Shown here piece by piece: positions 53,671-64,000 of a DNA stretch of 64,000 nt. The notes below the pieces were generated by a model. The model worked only from the letters and a program-made list of their open reading frames with translations. It was not told the origin of the DNA and did not search any database. Origin of the DNA: Nectonema munidae (lineage: Eukaryota; Nematomorpha; Nectonematoida; Nectonematidae); assembly GCA_030549495.1 (NCBI GenBank), contig JAUIRK010001058.1, positions 77,001-141,000 of the forward strand, in the 5' to 3' direction. How positions within the stretch are numbered: position 1 is the first letter of the stretch; each line of letters begins with the position of its first letter. The translations under genes and the position numbers were made by a program.

Positions 53671-54970
53671 CAGAAGCGTAGACAGATAATTATACCTGGG
53701 GGTATGCTATATGGATTATTGCATTGGGCGTCACTGGCAGTCATAGCTAGTATTGGAGCGGTGTGTAATATGGAATAACGTATAATTTTTTACAGCTTTA
53801 TTAAAAAAACTAAAAAAGATTTATCAATTGAAAATAAGGTCATATATGAAAAAAGTTTGATAAATAACTGGAAAATTTTTTAGAGGCAAAATGTCTCTCG
53901 TCTTTTTTCATTTCTGCTTGCAAACACTTTGGCAAGAGATTCAAGGTGTCTCTTACAGATCGCTACTGCGTTGAACCTTTTGTGACTCATAGTACTTCTC
54001 AACCATGCTTTCAGTCTTCTTAAATTAGAAAAGCTGCGTTCAAATTCGCTAGATGTAACTGAGCATACCAAAAGCCACTTCATGAGCGTAGCTACTTGTA
54101 GAAAGAGTCTGCGGGCTTCTGGTGTCATGCTTTTGTATGTCTCTCTTGCTTGCTGTAAGCTGTTTGCTTTAGTCGTTTGTTGAAACATAGCAAGCTGTAC
54201 TTCTAGCGCATCTTTTCACTAATTTTTCATTAATAATTTTGTCCGAAATTAGCATTCTAACAATATTATTACTGAATATTTGTATTAATTCTTCTTGAAT
54301 CTGTGGAGATGTGAAACTAATGGATTTTTTAGATATCCTTTTAGTAGTTCATCATATTTTTCTTGAAAAAGTTTTAATAATTGATAGAAGTTTCCTTCTT
54401 CTGCAGTGTGTCCTCGAAATGCTAGACCTTGGCGCAATAGGAAACGCAAACTCTTAAAAAATATCTATCAGAGAATGCCAAGCAGCCTTCTGTTGTTGAT
54501 ATCGATTAGCATCCATTATGATATTTATTTTTTCCTGAGATTTCAAAGAAAGCAATGCCATTGAAGTTCTGTGACATTGAGAAGCTTGATGGCTTTCGAA
54601 TCTAGAAAATGCTTTTTTCCAAAGCCTTCTGAAATAAAGGCAGGTTCTTTGTTTTTTGCTATTTCAAGTTACCTTGTTTTTCTGCTTGTACACAGTAGAA
54701 ACAAAGTACCTTTTTTAAAGCGGGTTTATAATGAATCCAGGCGTATTTTCCATACTATTTTTCTTGGAAATATATTTTTTGAGTTTGAGTCACTTTTGTA
54801 GGATTAGAAGAACTAGATCGATGATTTGGAGTCTGCCAATTATCAAAAGATACATCATCATTCGAATCAAGCTTGTTCAAAGTTTTCTCACGCCCAGCAA
54901 TAAATGTATTACTTGTATTATTTATTTCAATTTCAGATATCTAAATCTCTTCATTTTCACGTTTTTTTCA
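53671..54970 (-). mobile_element. hAT transposon C-terminal part (ZMYM1/TTF-like)
   Basis: The minus-strand frame 54,188-53,880 codes KSMTPEARRLFLQVATLMKW, SSEFERSFSNLRRLKAWLRS and MSHKRFNAVAICKRHLESLA, the dimerisation domain of ZMYM1/DUF4371-type hATs. Upstream relics LRFLLRQGLAFRGHTAEEGN and FYQLLKLFQEKYDELLKGYL (about 54,450-54,350) and AFISEGFGKKAFSRFESHQA (about 54,640) are also typical of this clade. The possible left end at 53,671, CAGAAGCGTAGACAG, followed by CCTGGGGGTATGC, resembles the CAGTGGCGTAGCCA terminus of the MITE at 9,363. Several frame breaks; the right end is not found. Confidence 0.82.
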
Positions 54971-55159
54971 TGATAATTAAAGTATGAAGTAATTTTTGAT
55001 GTTTTAAATTTTTGATAAAACTAGTTTATAGTAATCTAAAGAAATATCTAAAAAAACCAGATGATTTTACAAGAAATTTCAAAGAAATTCGGTAACGCCA
55101 TTTTAAATTCGTATTAGATCAAGGCAGAAAATTACCAAAGAAAAAACATTTAATTTGCT

Positions 55160-56100
55160 AAATATTATTTATATGTAATTTTTTTATACCTATGGGGTAT
55201 AAATCTATTTCAAAATCAGTTAGTAAATTTGGAAAAACTATGAGTTTAATATTGTTATAATACTGCCCGTTAAAATAAAAGTTAATGAATACGTGACCAT
55301 TGCAAAGAACGCTTTGTGAGGAACTCGCCATACCAACTAATACTGGAGAAGGAGAGATAGGCAGTTTAAAACAATTTACAATTGCACAACTGATGGAACT
55401 GTTTGAAGAGAGCATTTTTTAGATTACATGAAGCAGAAGTAGAAGACGTTAAAGAGAGCAGAGCTTGAGACCAAACTCTAGTTGGCTGAGCTTTAAACTT
55501 ACACACTCTGGCAAAGTGTCCTTGTTTCATACACGAATGACACTGAACATTCCGGTTAAGGCATTTGAACCTAGGATGTATGGACAATCCACAATAGGTG
55601 CTTCGAGTGCGAATAAATTGAGAACTCAATCCTTGGATCAAGGCCACGTACACAACTTCTTTCCTGCTTTCTTCAGCAGACAAAGCTTCGTACTGAGAGT
55701 CGTTTGATAACAATTGCAAGCTCTGTATGAAAGGGGGTAAGTGACTCACTAGGCTTTTGTTTCCTGGTGAAAAGTTTGAAGCGTGCTGATATACGACTAT
55801 GCTTTTTCAAGAAAAGTTTGTCTAACGCCACTAAAAAACTCTCATATGTAGCTAATTGCGACACATGGTTGAAATTTTTTTGAACTTACGTGAGTAACTA
55901 GAATATGAAACTTATTTTCAGCAGAAGCACTGAGGTAAACGAGAAGCATTTCTATCTTATTTTTCCAATGTTGATAAAACTCTTGGTCGTCAACATCATC
56001 AGGATCAATGTCTAAAACTCCAGGCTTGAGATAAGGCACTGTTTTATCAGAATAGTTAGTTGGAAGAGACATGACAGATAGTTGCTTAAAGTGTTATGTG
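55160..56100 (-). mobile_element. LTR-retroelement fossil: gag and protease-like region
   Basis: Minus-strand remains of an LTR retrotransposon, probably Ty3/Gypsy-like. Parts seen in order: an N-terminal gag region with a short acidic GVLDIDPDDVDDQEFYQHWK block, a gag core rich in Leu/Lys, a CCHC zinc knuckle CHSCMKQGHFARVC, and, only in this first copy, a downstream stretch (about 55,415-55,170) that resembles the retroelement aspartic-protease region. No integrase, reverse transcriptase or LTR was recognised. The element is broken and incomplete, with more than one break. Its gag part is repeated in the tandem array to the right; the near-identity of those copies dates the amplification as recent, whereas the element itself may be older. 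Confidence 0.7.
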
Positions 56101-59100
56101 TTAAGATAATTTATTAAGCAACTATGCCTTGCGTCAATGTCAGGCATTTAAATAGTGTATGCTTTGTTGACAAACCATTAACATCTTCAGAATTGCTATT
56201 ACTAATTTTTAATACTTATAGGTTTGAGACTAAAAGTAGATATGTATTTTAAGTACTCCAGGTTATTATTTTGTGATGTATAACATAAAAAAGAAGCATT
56301 TACATAATCACAAAGTTTGGAGTTGTCTGGGATTATCATCGCATTATTATCTTTTAAGATTAAATCATCATTTTACCTATCTTTGATCAAGCAATTTAAT
56401 TTTTTCCATAATTCGTTGCCATTTTTATTCTTGAAACTTCTATCAAAATAATTTTTATCTTTTTACAGCATTTATTATACTTCTTTCAGAGTGGAAAGTC
56501 AATTTTATAAACTAAGTTTTTCCAACTTTTTAAAAAGTATACCTCGTTTTATCAAAGTCAGAAGCTGAGCCTTTTAAAGAATATAAATAATTATTTTCAA
56601 TTTGTACATACAGTGAATTCTTTGGCGTAATGTGAAATAGCATCATTGATAGTATATAAAAATTTTCATGGTTGTTTTCATTTCGTGTGAAAAAATATTC
56701 CAATATGTTCAATTGATTACTTGTACAAATTTTCCCCCATCAAAACTATGAAAACAGACTAGGCTTTTTAACTTTGATATTAACATTTAAAAGTAGGCTA
56801 ATATGATCAGAGGAAAAAGCTTCGAAATTGAAGCTTTTCAAAGTAAATTTATTAGTGAAATGTTATCAGTCAGTGTGAATGCTTGATAACTAGTAGGCAG
56901 GCCCGTAGCCAGCGAAGGCAGGAGGAGTTTCATACACGAATGACACTGAACATTCCGGTTAAGGCATTTGAACCTAGGATGTATGGACAATCCACAATAG
57001 GTGCTTCGAGTGCGAATAAATTGAGAACTCAATCCTTGGATCAAGGCCACGTACACAACTTCTTTCCTGCTTTCTTCAGCAGACAAAGCTTCGTACTGAG
57101 AGTCGTTTGATAACAATTGCAAGCTCTGTATGAAGGGGGTAAGTGACTCACTAGGCTTTTGTTTCCTGGTGAAAAGTTTGAAGCGTGCTGATATACGACT
57201 ATGCTTTTTCAAGAAAAGTTTGTCTAACGCCACTAAAAAACTCTCATATGTAGCTAATTGCGACACATGGTTGAAATTTTTTTGAACTTACGTGAGTAAC
57301 TAGAATATGAAACTTATTTTCAGCAGAAGCACTGAGGTAAACGAGAAGCATTTCTATCTTATTTTTCCAATGTTGATAAAACTCTTGGTCGTCAACATCA
57401 TCAGGATCAATGTCTAAAACTCCAGGCTTGAGATAAGGCACTGTTTTATCAGAATAGTTAGTTGGAAGAGACATGACAGATAGTTGCTTAAAGTGTAATG
57501 TGTTAAGATAATTTATTAAGCAACTATGCCTTGCGTCAATGTCAGGCATTTAAATAGTGTATGCTTTGTTGACAAACCATTAACATCTTCAGAATTGCTA
57601 TTACTAATTTTTAATACTTATAGGTTTGAGACTAAAAGTAGATATGTATTTTAAGTACTCCAGGTTATTATTTTGTGATGTATAACATAAAAAAGAAGCA
57701 TTTACATAATCACAAAGTTTGGAGTTGTCTGGGATTATCATCGCATTATTATCTTTTAAGATTAAATCATCATTTTACCTATCTTTGATCAAGCAATTTA
57801 ATTTTTTCCATAATTCGTTGCCATTTTTATTCTTGAAACTTCTATCAAAATAATTTTTATCTTTTTACAGCATTTATTATACTTCTTTCAGAGTGGAAAG
57901 TCAATTTTATAAACTAAGTTTTTCCAACTTTTTAAAAAGTATACCTCGTTTTATCAAAGTCAGAAGCTGAGCTTTTTAAAGAATATAAATAATTATTTTC
58001 AATTTGTACATACAGTGAATTCTTTGGCGTAATGTGAAATAGCATCATTGATAGTATATAAAAATTTTCATGGTTGTTTTCATTTCGTGTGAAAAAATAT
58101 TCCAATATGTTCAATTGATTACTTGTACAAATTTTCCCCCATCAAAACTATGAAAACAGACTAGGCTTTTTAACTTTGATATTAACATTTAAAAGTAGGC
58201 TAATATGATCAGAGGAAAAAGCTTCGAAATTGAAGCTTTTCAAAGTAAATTTATTAGTGAAATGTTATCAGTCAGTGTGAATGCTTGATAACTAGTAGGC
58301 AGGCCCGTAGCCAGCGAAGGCAGGAGGAGTTTCATACACGAATGACACTGAACATTCCAATTAAGGCATTTGAACCTAGGATGTATGGACAATCCACAAT
58401 AGGTGCTTCGAGTGCGAATAAATTGAGAACTCAATCCTTGGATCAAGGCCACGTACACAACTTCTTTCCTGCTTTCTTCAGCAGACAAAGCTTCGTACTG
58501 AGAGTCGTTTGATAACAATTGCAAGCTCTGTATGAAGGGGGTAAGTGACTCACTAGGCTTTTGTTTCCTGGTGAAAAGTTTGAAGCGTGCTGATATACGA
58601 CTATGCTTTTTCAAGAAAAGTTTGTCTAACGCCACTAAAAAACTCTCATATGTAGCTAATTGCGACACATGGTTGAAATTTTTTTGAACTTACGTGAGTA
58701 ACTAGAATATGAAACTTATTTTCAGCAGAAGCACTGAGGTAAACGAGAAGCATTTCTATCTTATTTTTCCAATGTTGATAAAACTCTTGGTCGTCAACAT
58801 CATCAGGATCAATGTCTAAAACTCCAGGCTTGAGATAAGGCACTGTTTTATCAGAATAGTTAGTTGGAAGAGACATGACAGATAGTTGCTTAAAGTGTAA
58901 TGTGTTAAGATAATTTATTAAGCAACTATGCCTTGCGTCAATGTCAGGCATTTAAATAGTGTATGCTTTGTTGACAAACCATTAACATCTTCAGAATTGC
59001 TATTACTAATTTTTAATACTTATAGGTTTGAGACTAAAAGTAGATATGTATTTTAAGTACTCCAGGTTATTATTTTGTGATGTATAACATAAAAAAGAAG

Positions 59101-61132
59101 CATTTACATAATCACAAAGTTTGGAGTTGTCTGGGATTATCATCGCATTATTATCTTTTAAGATTAAATCATCATTTTACCTATCTTTGATCAAGCAATT
59201 TAATTTTTTCCATAATTCGTTGCCATTTTTATTCTTGAAACTTCTATCAAAATAATTTTTATCTTTTTACAGCATTTATTATACTTCTTTCAGAGTGGAA
59301 AGTCAATTTTATAAACTAAGTTTTTCCAACTTTTTAAAAAGTATACCTCGTTTTATCAAAGTCAGAAGCTGAGCTTTTTAAAGAATATAAATAATTATTT
59401 TCAATTTGTACATACAGTGAATTCTTTGGCGTAATGTGAAATAGCATCATTGATAGTATATAAAAATTTTCATGGTTGTTTTCATTTCGTGTGAAAAAAT
59501 ATTCCAATATGTTCAATTGATTACTTGTACAAATTTTCCCCCATCAAAACTATGAAAACAGACTAGGCTTTTTAACTTTGATATTAACATTTAAAAGTAG
59601 GCTAATATGATCAGAGGAAAAAGCTTCGAAATTGAAGCTTTTCAAAGTAAATTTATTAGTGAAATGTTATCAGTCAGTGTGAATGCTTGATAACTAGTAG
59701 GCAGGCCCGTAGCCAGCGAAGGCAGGAGGAGTTTCATACACGAATGACACTGAACATTCCGGTTAAGGCATTTGAACCTAGGATGTATGGACAATCCACA
59801 ATAGGTGCTTCGAGTGCGAATAAATTGAGAACTCAATCCTTGGATCAAGGCCACGTACACAACTTCTTTCCTGCTTTCTTCAGCAGACAAAGCTTCGTAC
59901 TGAGAGTCGTTTGATAACAATTGCAAGCTCTGTATGAAGGGGGTAAGTGACTCACTAGGCTTTTGTTTCCTGGTGAAAAGTTTGAAGCGTGCTGATATAC
60001 GACTATGCTTTTTCAAGAAAAGTTTGTCTAACGCCACTAAAAAACTCTCATATGTAGCTAATTGCGACACATGGTTGAAATTTTTTTGAACTTACGTGAG
60101 TAACTAGAATATGAAACTTATTTTCAGCAGAAGCACTGAGGTAAACGAGAAGCATTTCTATCTTATTTTTCCAATGTTGATAAAACTCTTGGTCGTCAAC
60201 ATCATCAGGATCAATGTCTAAAACTCCAGGCTTGAGATAAGGCACTGTTTTATCAGAATAGTTAGTTGGAAGAGACATGAAAGATAGTTGCTTAAAGTGT
60301 TATGTGTTAAGATAATTTATTAAGCAACTATGCCTTGCGTCAATGTCAGGCATTTAAATAGTGTATGCTTTGTTGACAAACCATTAACATCTTCAGAATT
60401 GCTATTACTAATTTTTAATACTTATAGGTTTGAGACTAAAAGTAGATATGTATTTTAAGTACTCCAGGTTATTATTTTGTGATGTATAACATAAAAAGGA
60501 AGCATTTACATAATCACAAAGTTTGGAGTTGTCTGGGATTATCATCGCATTATTATCTTTTAAGATTAAATCATCATTTTACCTATCTTTGATCAAGCAA
60601 TTTAATTTTTTCCATAATTCGTTGCCATTTTTATTCTTGAAACTTCTATCAAAATAATTTTTATCTTTTTACAGCATTTATTATACTTCTTTCAGAGTGG
60701 AAAGTCAATTTTATAAACTAAGTTTTTCCAACTTTTTAAAAAGTATACCTCGTTTTATCAAAGTCAGAAGCTGAGCTTTTTAAAGAATATAAATAATTAT
60801 TTTCAATTTGTACATACAGTGAATTCTTTGGCGTAATGTGAAATAGCATCATTGATAGTATATAAAAATTTTCATGGTTGTTTTCATTTCGTGTGAAAAA
60901 ATATTCCAATATGTTCAATTGATTACTTGTACAAATTTTCCCCCATCAAAACTATGAAAACAGAAGAGGCTTTTTAACTTTGATATTAACATTTAAAAGT
61001 AGGCTAATATGATCAGAGGAAAAAGCTTCGAAATTGAAGCTTTTCAAAGTAAATTTATTAGTGAAATGTTGTCAGTCAGTGTGAATGCTTGATAACTAGT
61101 AGGCAGGCCCGTAGCCAGCGAAGGCAGGAGGG
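55525..61132. repeat. Four tandem copies of a 1.40 kb chimeric unit
   Basis: Units start at about 55,525, 56,928, 58,330 and 59,732, each about 1,402 bases, and differ by only a handful of bases. Each unit holds, left to right: part of the LTR-element gag fossil (minus strand), a LINE linker and endonuclease piece (minus strand; NILEYFFTRNENNHENFYIL, TSYQAFTLTDNISLINLL), and the first 24-30 bases of a MITE, CAGGCCCGTAGCCAGCGAAG. The junction between units is GGCAGGAGGAG next to TTTCATACACGAATG. Only the first unit continues into more gag to the left, and only the last continues into the full MITE to the right, so the amplified segment was one pre-existing stretch. The open frames in the units are not host genes. 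Confidence 0.93.
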
Positions 61133-61427
61133 GGCTACCCCCCCCCCCCCCCCCCCCCCCCCTAAGTCAGATTTAGAGCCCCCAACCTAATATATTTCGA
61201 TATCAATAAAGGGTTCAAAAAATGGTTTATTTTTAGACTATAATAAAAAAATTGGTACTTATTAGTTATCTCCCTCCCACTTTAAAATTTTTTTCAGTAA
61301 TTTACAAAAAAAATTTTTGAAGGGAGGAGAGATAACCCATAAGTACCAAAAAATTTTTTGTGAAAATATTTAGCCCCTCCAAAATTTTTTCCAGCCCTCT
61401 CAATTGAAAAGTCCTAGCTGCGGGCAG
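61104..61427. mobile_element. MITE inserted in a LINE endonuclease
   Basis: The tips CAGGCCCGTAGCCAGCG and (opposite strand) CTGCCCGCAGCTAGGAC form an inverted repeat. Inside, a 24-base C-run and facing copies of TTAGTTATCTCCCTCCC and GGGAGGAGAGATAACCCATA make a second inverted pair. It splits the LINE reading on the minus strand between LPTVTK and PTSYQAFTLTDN. The CAG tips and GTAGCC word suggest hAT affinity. Its left tip is included in every unit of the tandem array. Confidence 0.7.
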
Positions 61428-61975
61428 ATTTTGTTACGGTAGGAAGGAAGCTAAGCTGCATTAATATGTTCAAAATGTAAGAGTGTTGTTTTTGTTGACT
61501 TTCAAAAGATTTATATTAAAGTCGCCTAAGAGTATAAGACAGAATTTATTTCATTTTCAAGAATATTAGCGGATAGGAAGAAAAAACTTTCTAATAAATT
61601 TTAAAGAAAAATCGGTAAACAATAAGTTAAAAATAGAAACATACACTTTTCTCTTCAGATGAACATTAATACAGAAAACTTAAAACGTATCAGATGATAC
61701 ATTTAAGTCCAAGATTTCAACATCGTGTTGATTTTTCACAAAGAAACATAAAACTTAATGCATAGAAATATGTCTAGGTGAGATGAATTTAAAATCAGTC
61801 ATATTAAAATAAGTGTCTATCATTAAGGCCTCTTGACAAGCCAACATATCTTCAAAAATATCTTTTTAAGATAATTGACCAATTAAAAGCTAGATTTTAT
61901 CAAATTTAGACTTCAAGGTATGAATGTTAAGGGATATAACAGTAAAATTGAAAAAAGTGTGTAAATCGGTAATAT
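61428..61975 (-). mobile_element. Decayed LINE endonuclease (5' part of the array's LINE)
   Basis: The minus strand reads NIHTLKSKFDKI (about 61,925), ACQEALMIDTYFNMTDFKF, FVKNQHDVEILDLNVSSDTF and VYVSIFNLLF, then GDFNINLLKVNKNNTLTF (about 61,540), matching the apurinic-type LINE endonuclease from its first strand to the GDFN motif. It continues beyond the MITE into unit 4 with SSDHISLLLNVNIKV-like sequence (about 61,010). Frame changes are frequent. Jockey-like is the best guess. Confidence 0.7.
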
Positions 61976-62544
61976 ATAAAGATATGGTATAATTTATAAT
62001 TATCCAGAAAATGAACAAATTTAGAGTTCAATTGATAATTATTTAAATCTTACTTGTTACACACAGTGATTTAGTAAAAATGAATCAAATGTTCTTTACA
62101 AAGGGATTCTTGAAATTTGAAAAATAAGAGATTTTGTGTGCGACCGAAAAATGTTATTTACGCACTTGTAAAGAAATTATTGTTATCATTTTAAATTCAC
62201 ATGCATCTTTTTGTAACTATAATTATTAATTTCATAGTAAGAAAACAAAAATTAATGATAAAAACTAGTTTGTTATTTGGATTTAGTTAGCACCAAATAA
62301 TATAAAAGTAGAACAAAATTTTGAAAACAAATCATAAAGTTTCTTTTTGAAGCGATGCAATATCCTTACTTCCCTTTAAAATATTTTTTCAATGTGTTTT
62401 AAATGAATTAGTACATTGATTAAAATAGATTGCAAATAAATTACACTTTAGACTTAGATTTTTCTTTTAGTAATTTTTGCAACAACAAAAAAGATAAAAC
62501 TTACAATGAGACATGAATATAAATTTTACATTCTTCTTAAAATA
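61976..62544. other. A+T-rich intergenic tract
   Basis: It lies between the LINE relic and the 3' end of the AAA ATPase gene. The right-hand part may contain the LINE's degraded ORF1, but nothing readable was found. Confidence 0.35.
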
Positions 62545-62550
62545 TTTATT
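62545..62550 (-). terminator. Putative polyadenylation signal of the AAA ATPase gene
   Basis: AATAAA on the minus strand, 110 bases after the stop codon at 62,660-62,662. Confidence 0.5.
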
Positions 62551-62659
62551 TTAGAAGAAAAAAGACTAAAAAATATTGCATAAAATGAAGAGAATGATTG
62601 CCATGGAAAAGAAGTAGCTTGCTCGTACATGGCGAACAACAGTACACTTCACAGAATTA

Positions 62660-63879
62660 TTATCTTTCTTCATTGAGCGAGGTAGTGTCGTTACTTAACA
62701 AGTTTAGAGCTTCGATAAAGTCCTTCATACAGAGTGAGATTGACTTGATATTTAGCTTGGTACTTAAAAAGACATAGCATACAATTATTAAACACTTTTT
62801 TAAATTAGATACTATTCATCATCATATTAATAATACGACACACTTTTAGCTGTCTCGTAAAAGGAATTTATTTTTAAGTAAAACTGAAAATCATTCCTAT
62901 CAATTTTTAAAAATGGGTATTTAGCTGAATTAGTGCGATATCTGCAGTTGTACATGCGCAGGAAGCTTTAAAATTAATTTTGTTCGAGCATGTCTCATGG
63001 CATCTACAATACACAATCTGTCTCTATTTATTGTTTTAAAATTTATAAGAATCGAAAATCCTTCCTCACACTTGCAGGTATATTTAATCACCTTTTGAGA
63101 AAATCTTGATAGCTAGCTATAAACTCACAGATAAAAGGCTTTTAATAATAATAATTGGAAAAGGAATAATCTCATAATTTTCACCGAAACGGAATACAAT
63201 ATTCTCTCGATTTGATTATTTCCCTTCAGGACAGCGGAGCTGGTTTTAAAATTTTTAGGTCAGGAAATAGATAAAAAAAAACATCAAATCACGGCTCCAA
63301 CTCTGACTTATTCTTCAATGCTCCGAAACTAGGTTTGTTATCAGTATGAAGAGATTCCCTCATTTTAAACTATTTTCGATGGATTTTATAAAATTAATAA
63401 CAGAAGATGCTTTTTACGTGTAAGACTAAAAACGTTAGATAGAGCATTCTTTGAAAGTACGTGCATTTTAAACAGAATTCATGGAAATTTAGTTGAAATT
63501 TTTAATAAAATAATCAAAAAGAATATATAATACTCGGCATGAGTACAACCTCACAATTTTTAAGAACACCCGCAAACAGTGACACATGCTTGAGTATTAG
63601 ATTATAATATAGATGGGACGCGCTCTTTCACTAAATCTTTACTGCCCAAGACAAAAAGTCAGCCAATGAAATACGTTTCCTTATTTACATTCTCGTTAAA
63701 AATAATATGTTAATGGAAAGAAGTATCTCATACTTGTGAGTTTTTGACATTAAATCAATATCTGGAGTATTATTGAAGACGTTGATAGAAACAGCTCTTC
63801 TGCACAAATCTTTGATATCACTTCCAGAAAATGCGTACATTTTTTCGGACAGCGCTTCCAAATTTACATCGTCTTCTAA
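62660..63879 (-). CDS. AAA ATPase, last two exons (gene continues outside)
   Basis: Two minus-strand exons, 63,879-63,734 and 62,762-62,660, code the C-terminal lid of a classical AAA ATPase. Exon one: LEDDVNLEALSEKMYAFSGS, then DIKDLCRRAVSINVF, the family's (Y/F)SGSDIxxLCRxA sensor-2/lid motif. Exon two: TKLNIKSISLCMKDFIEALN then LLSNDTTSLNEER and stop, the usual DFxxAL helix near the end of such proteins. Acceptors AACATTTTTAG and ATGTCTTTTTAAG, donor CACAA|GTATGA; phase 2 is kept. The P-loop and Walker B exons must lie beyond 64,000, so the subfamily (katanin-like, ATAD1-like, or a PEX/AFG2-type second domain) cannot be decided here. Confidence 0.75.
62763..63733. other. Intron of the AAA ATPase gene
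   Basis: A 971-base intron with no recognised repeat. It is A+T-rich throughout. Confidence 0.6.
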
Positions 63880-64000
63880 CTAAAAATGTTCTTCATGGCA
63901 AATAAAACTCCTTCGAGTTGATGAAAAAGCTTATATTACTTTATTATGGATTAATAAAAATGTTGAGTTATAAGGATATAGATTTATAGAAAAATAAAAT

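Noticed and set aside
55525-61132. CRISPR-like or host multigene array
   Set aside because: Direct repeats are 1.4 kb and contiguous with no spacers; content is transposon debris, in a eukaryotic genome.

Overview
This is an animal nuclear genome window, strongly A+T-rich, with intron-split genes, canonical GT-AG splice sites and a dense, mostly decayed transposon load. The gene content (mitochondrial calcium uniporter, Integrator subunit 9, a NUDT8-type Nudix enzyme, an AAA ATPase) is plainly metazoan. The hAT, piggyBac, pogo, Jockey/I-type LINE and tRNA-derived SINE mix fits an arthropod, perhaps a crustacean. I cannot name the species.

Layout: 1-7,060 is repeat territory: a medium-copy repeat carrying a MULE-like foldback element, an unrecognised decayed coding tract, and a broken piggyBac. 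MCU is on the plus strand (about 8,870-10,991; a short inferred presequence exon, a 1.1 kb intron, then one long exon). INTS9 lies tail-to-tail with it on the minus strand, and I could follow it as nine exons over 22 kb (35,673 down to 13,352) with matching phases at every junction, giving 688 codons. Its two largest introns, each just over 7 kb, hold most of the mobile DNA: a hAT containing both a second hAT and a LINE in the intron before the last exon, and a repeat with a piggyBac MITE, G-runs, a minisatellite and a second foldback element in the intron between exons 3 and 4.

From 35.7 to 48.7 kb there is no host gene that I can see: three old DNA-transposon relics (two hATs, one pogo), a minus-strand LINE, a MITE and AT-rich sequence. 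An intronless NUDT8-like CoA diphosphatase gene is at 48,826-49,527 (minus). A 5'-truncated but open RNase H-bearing LINE (50,393-52,627, plus) follows, then another LINE scrap and a hAT C-terminal half. From 55.5 to 61.1 kb a 1.40 kb chimeric segment (LTR-retroelement gag fossil + LINE endonuclease/linker scrap + MITE tip) is repeated four times almost identically. The window ends with the last two exons of an AAA ATPase gene on the minus strand (63,879-62,660), whose 5' part is outside.

The host genes do not form one pathway, although MCU and NUDT8 would both be mitochondrial proteins. The most informative observations concern genome dynamics: reciprocal empty sites for two inserted elements, foldback elements whose ends are built from short repeated words, and the recent four-fold amplification at 55-61 kb. 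I found no convincing new gene system.
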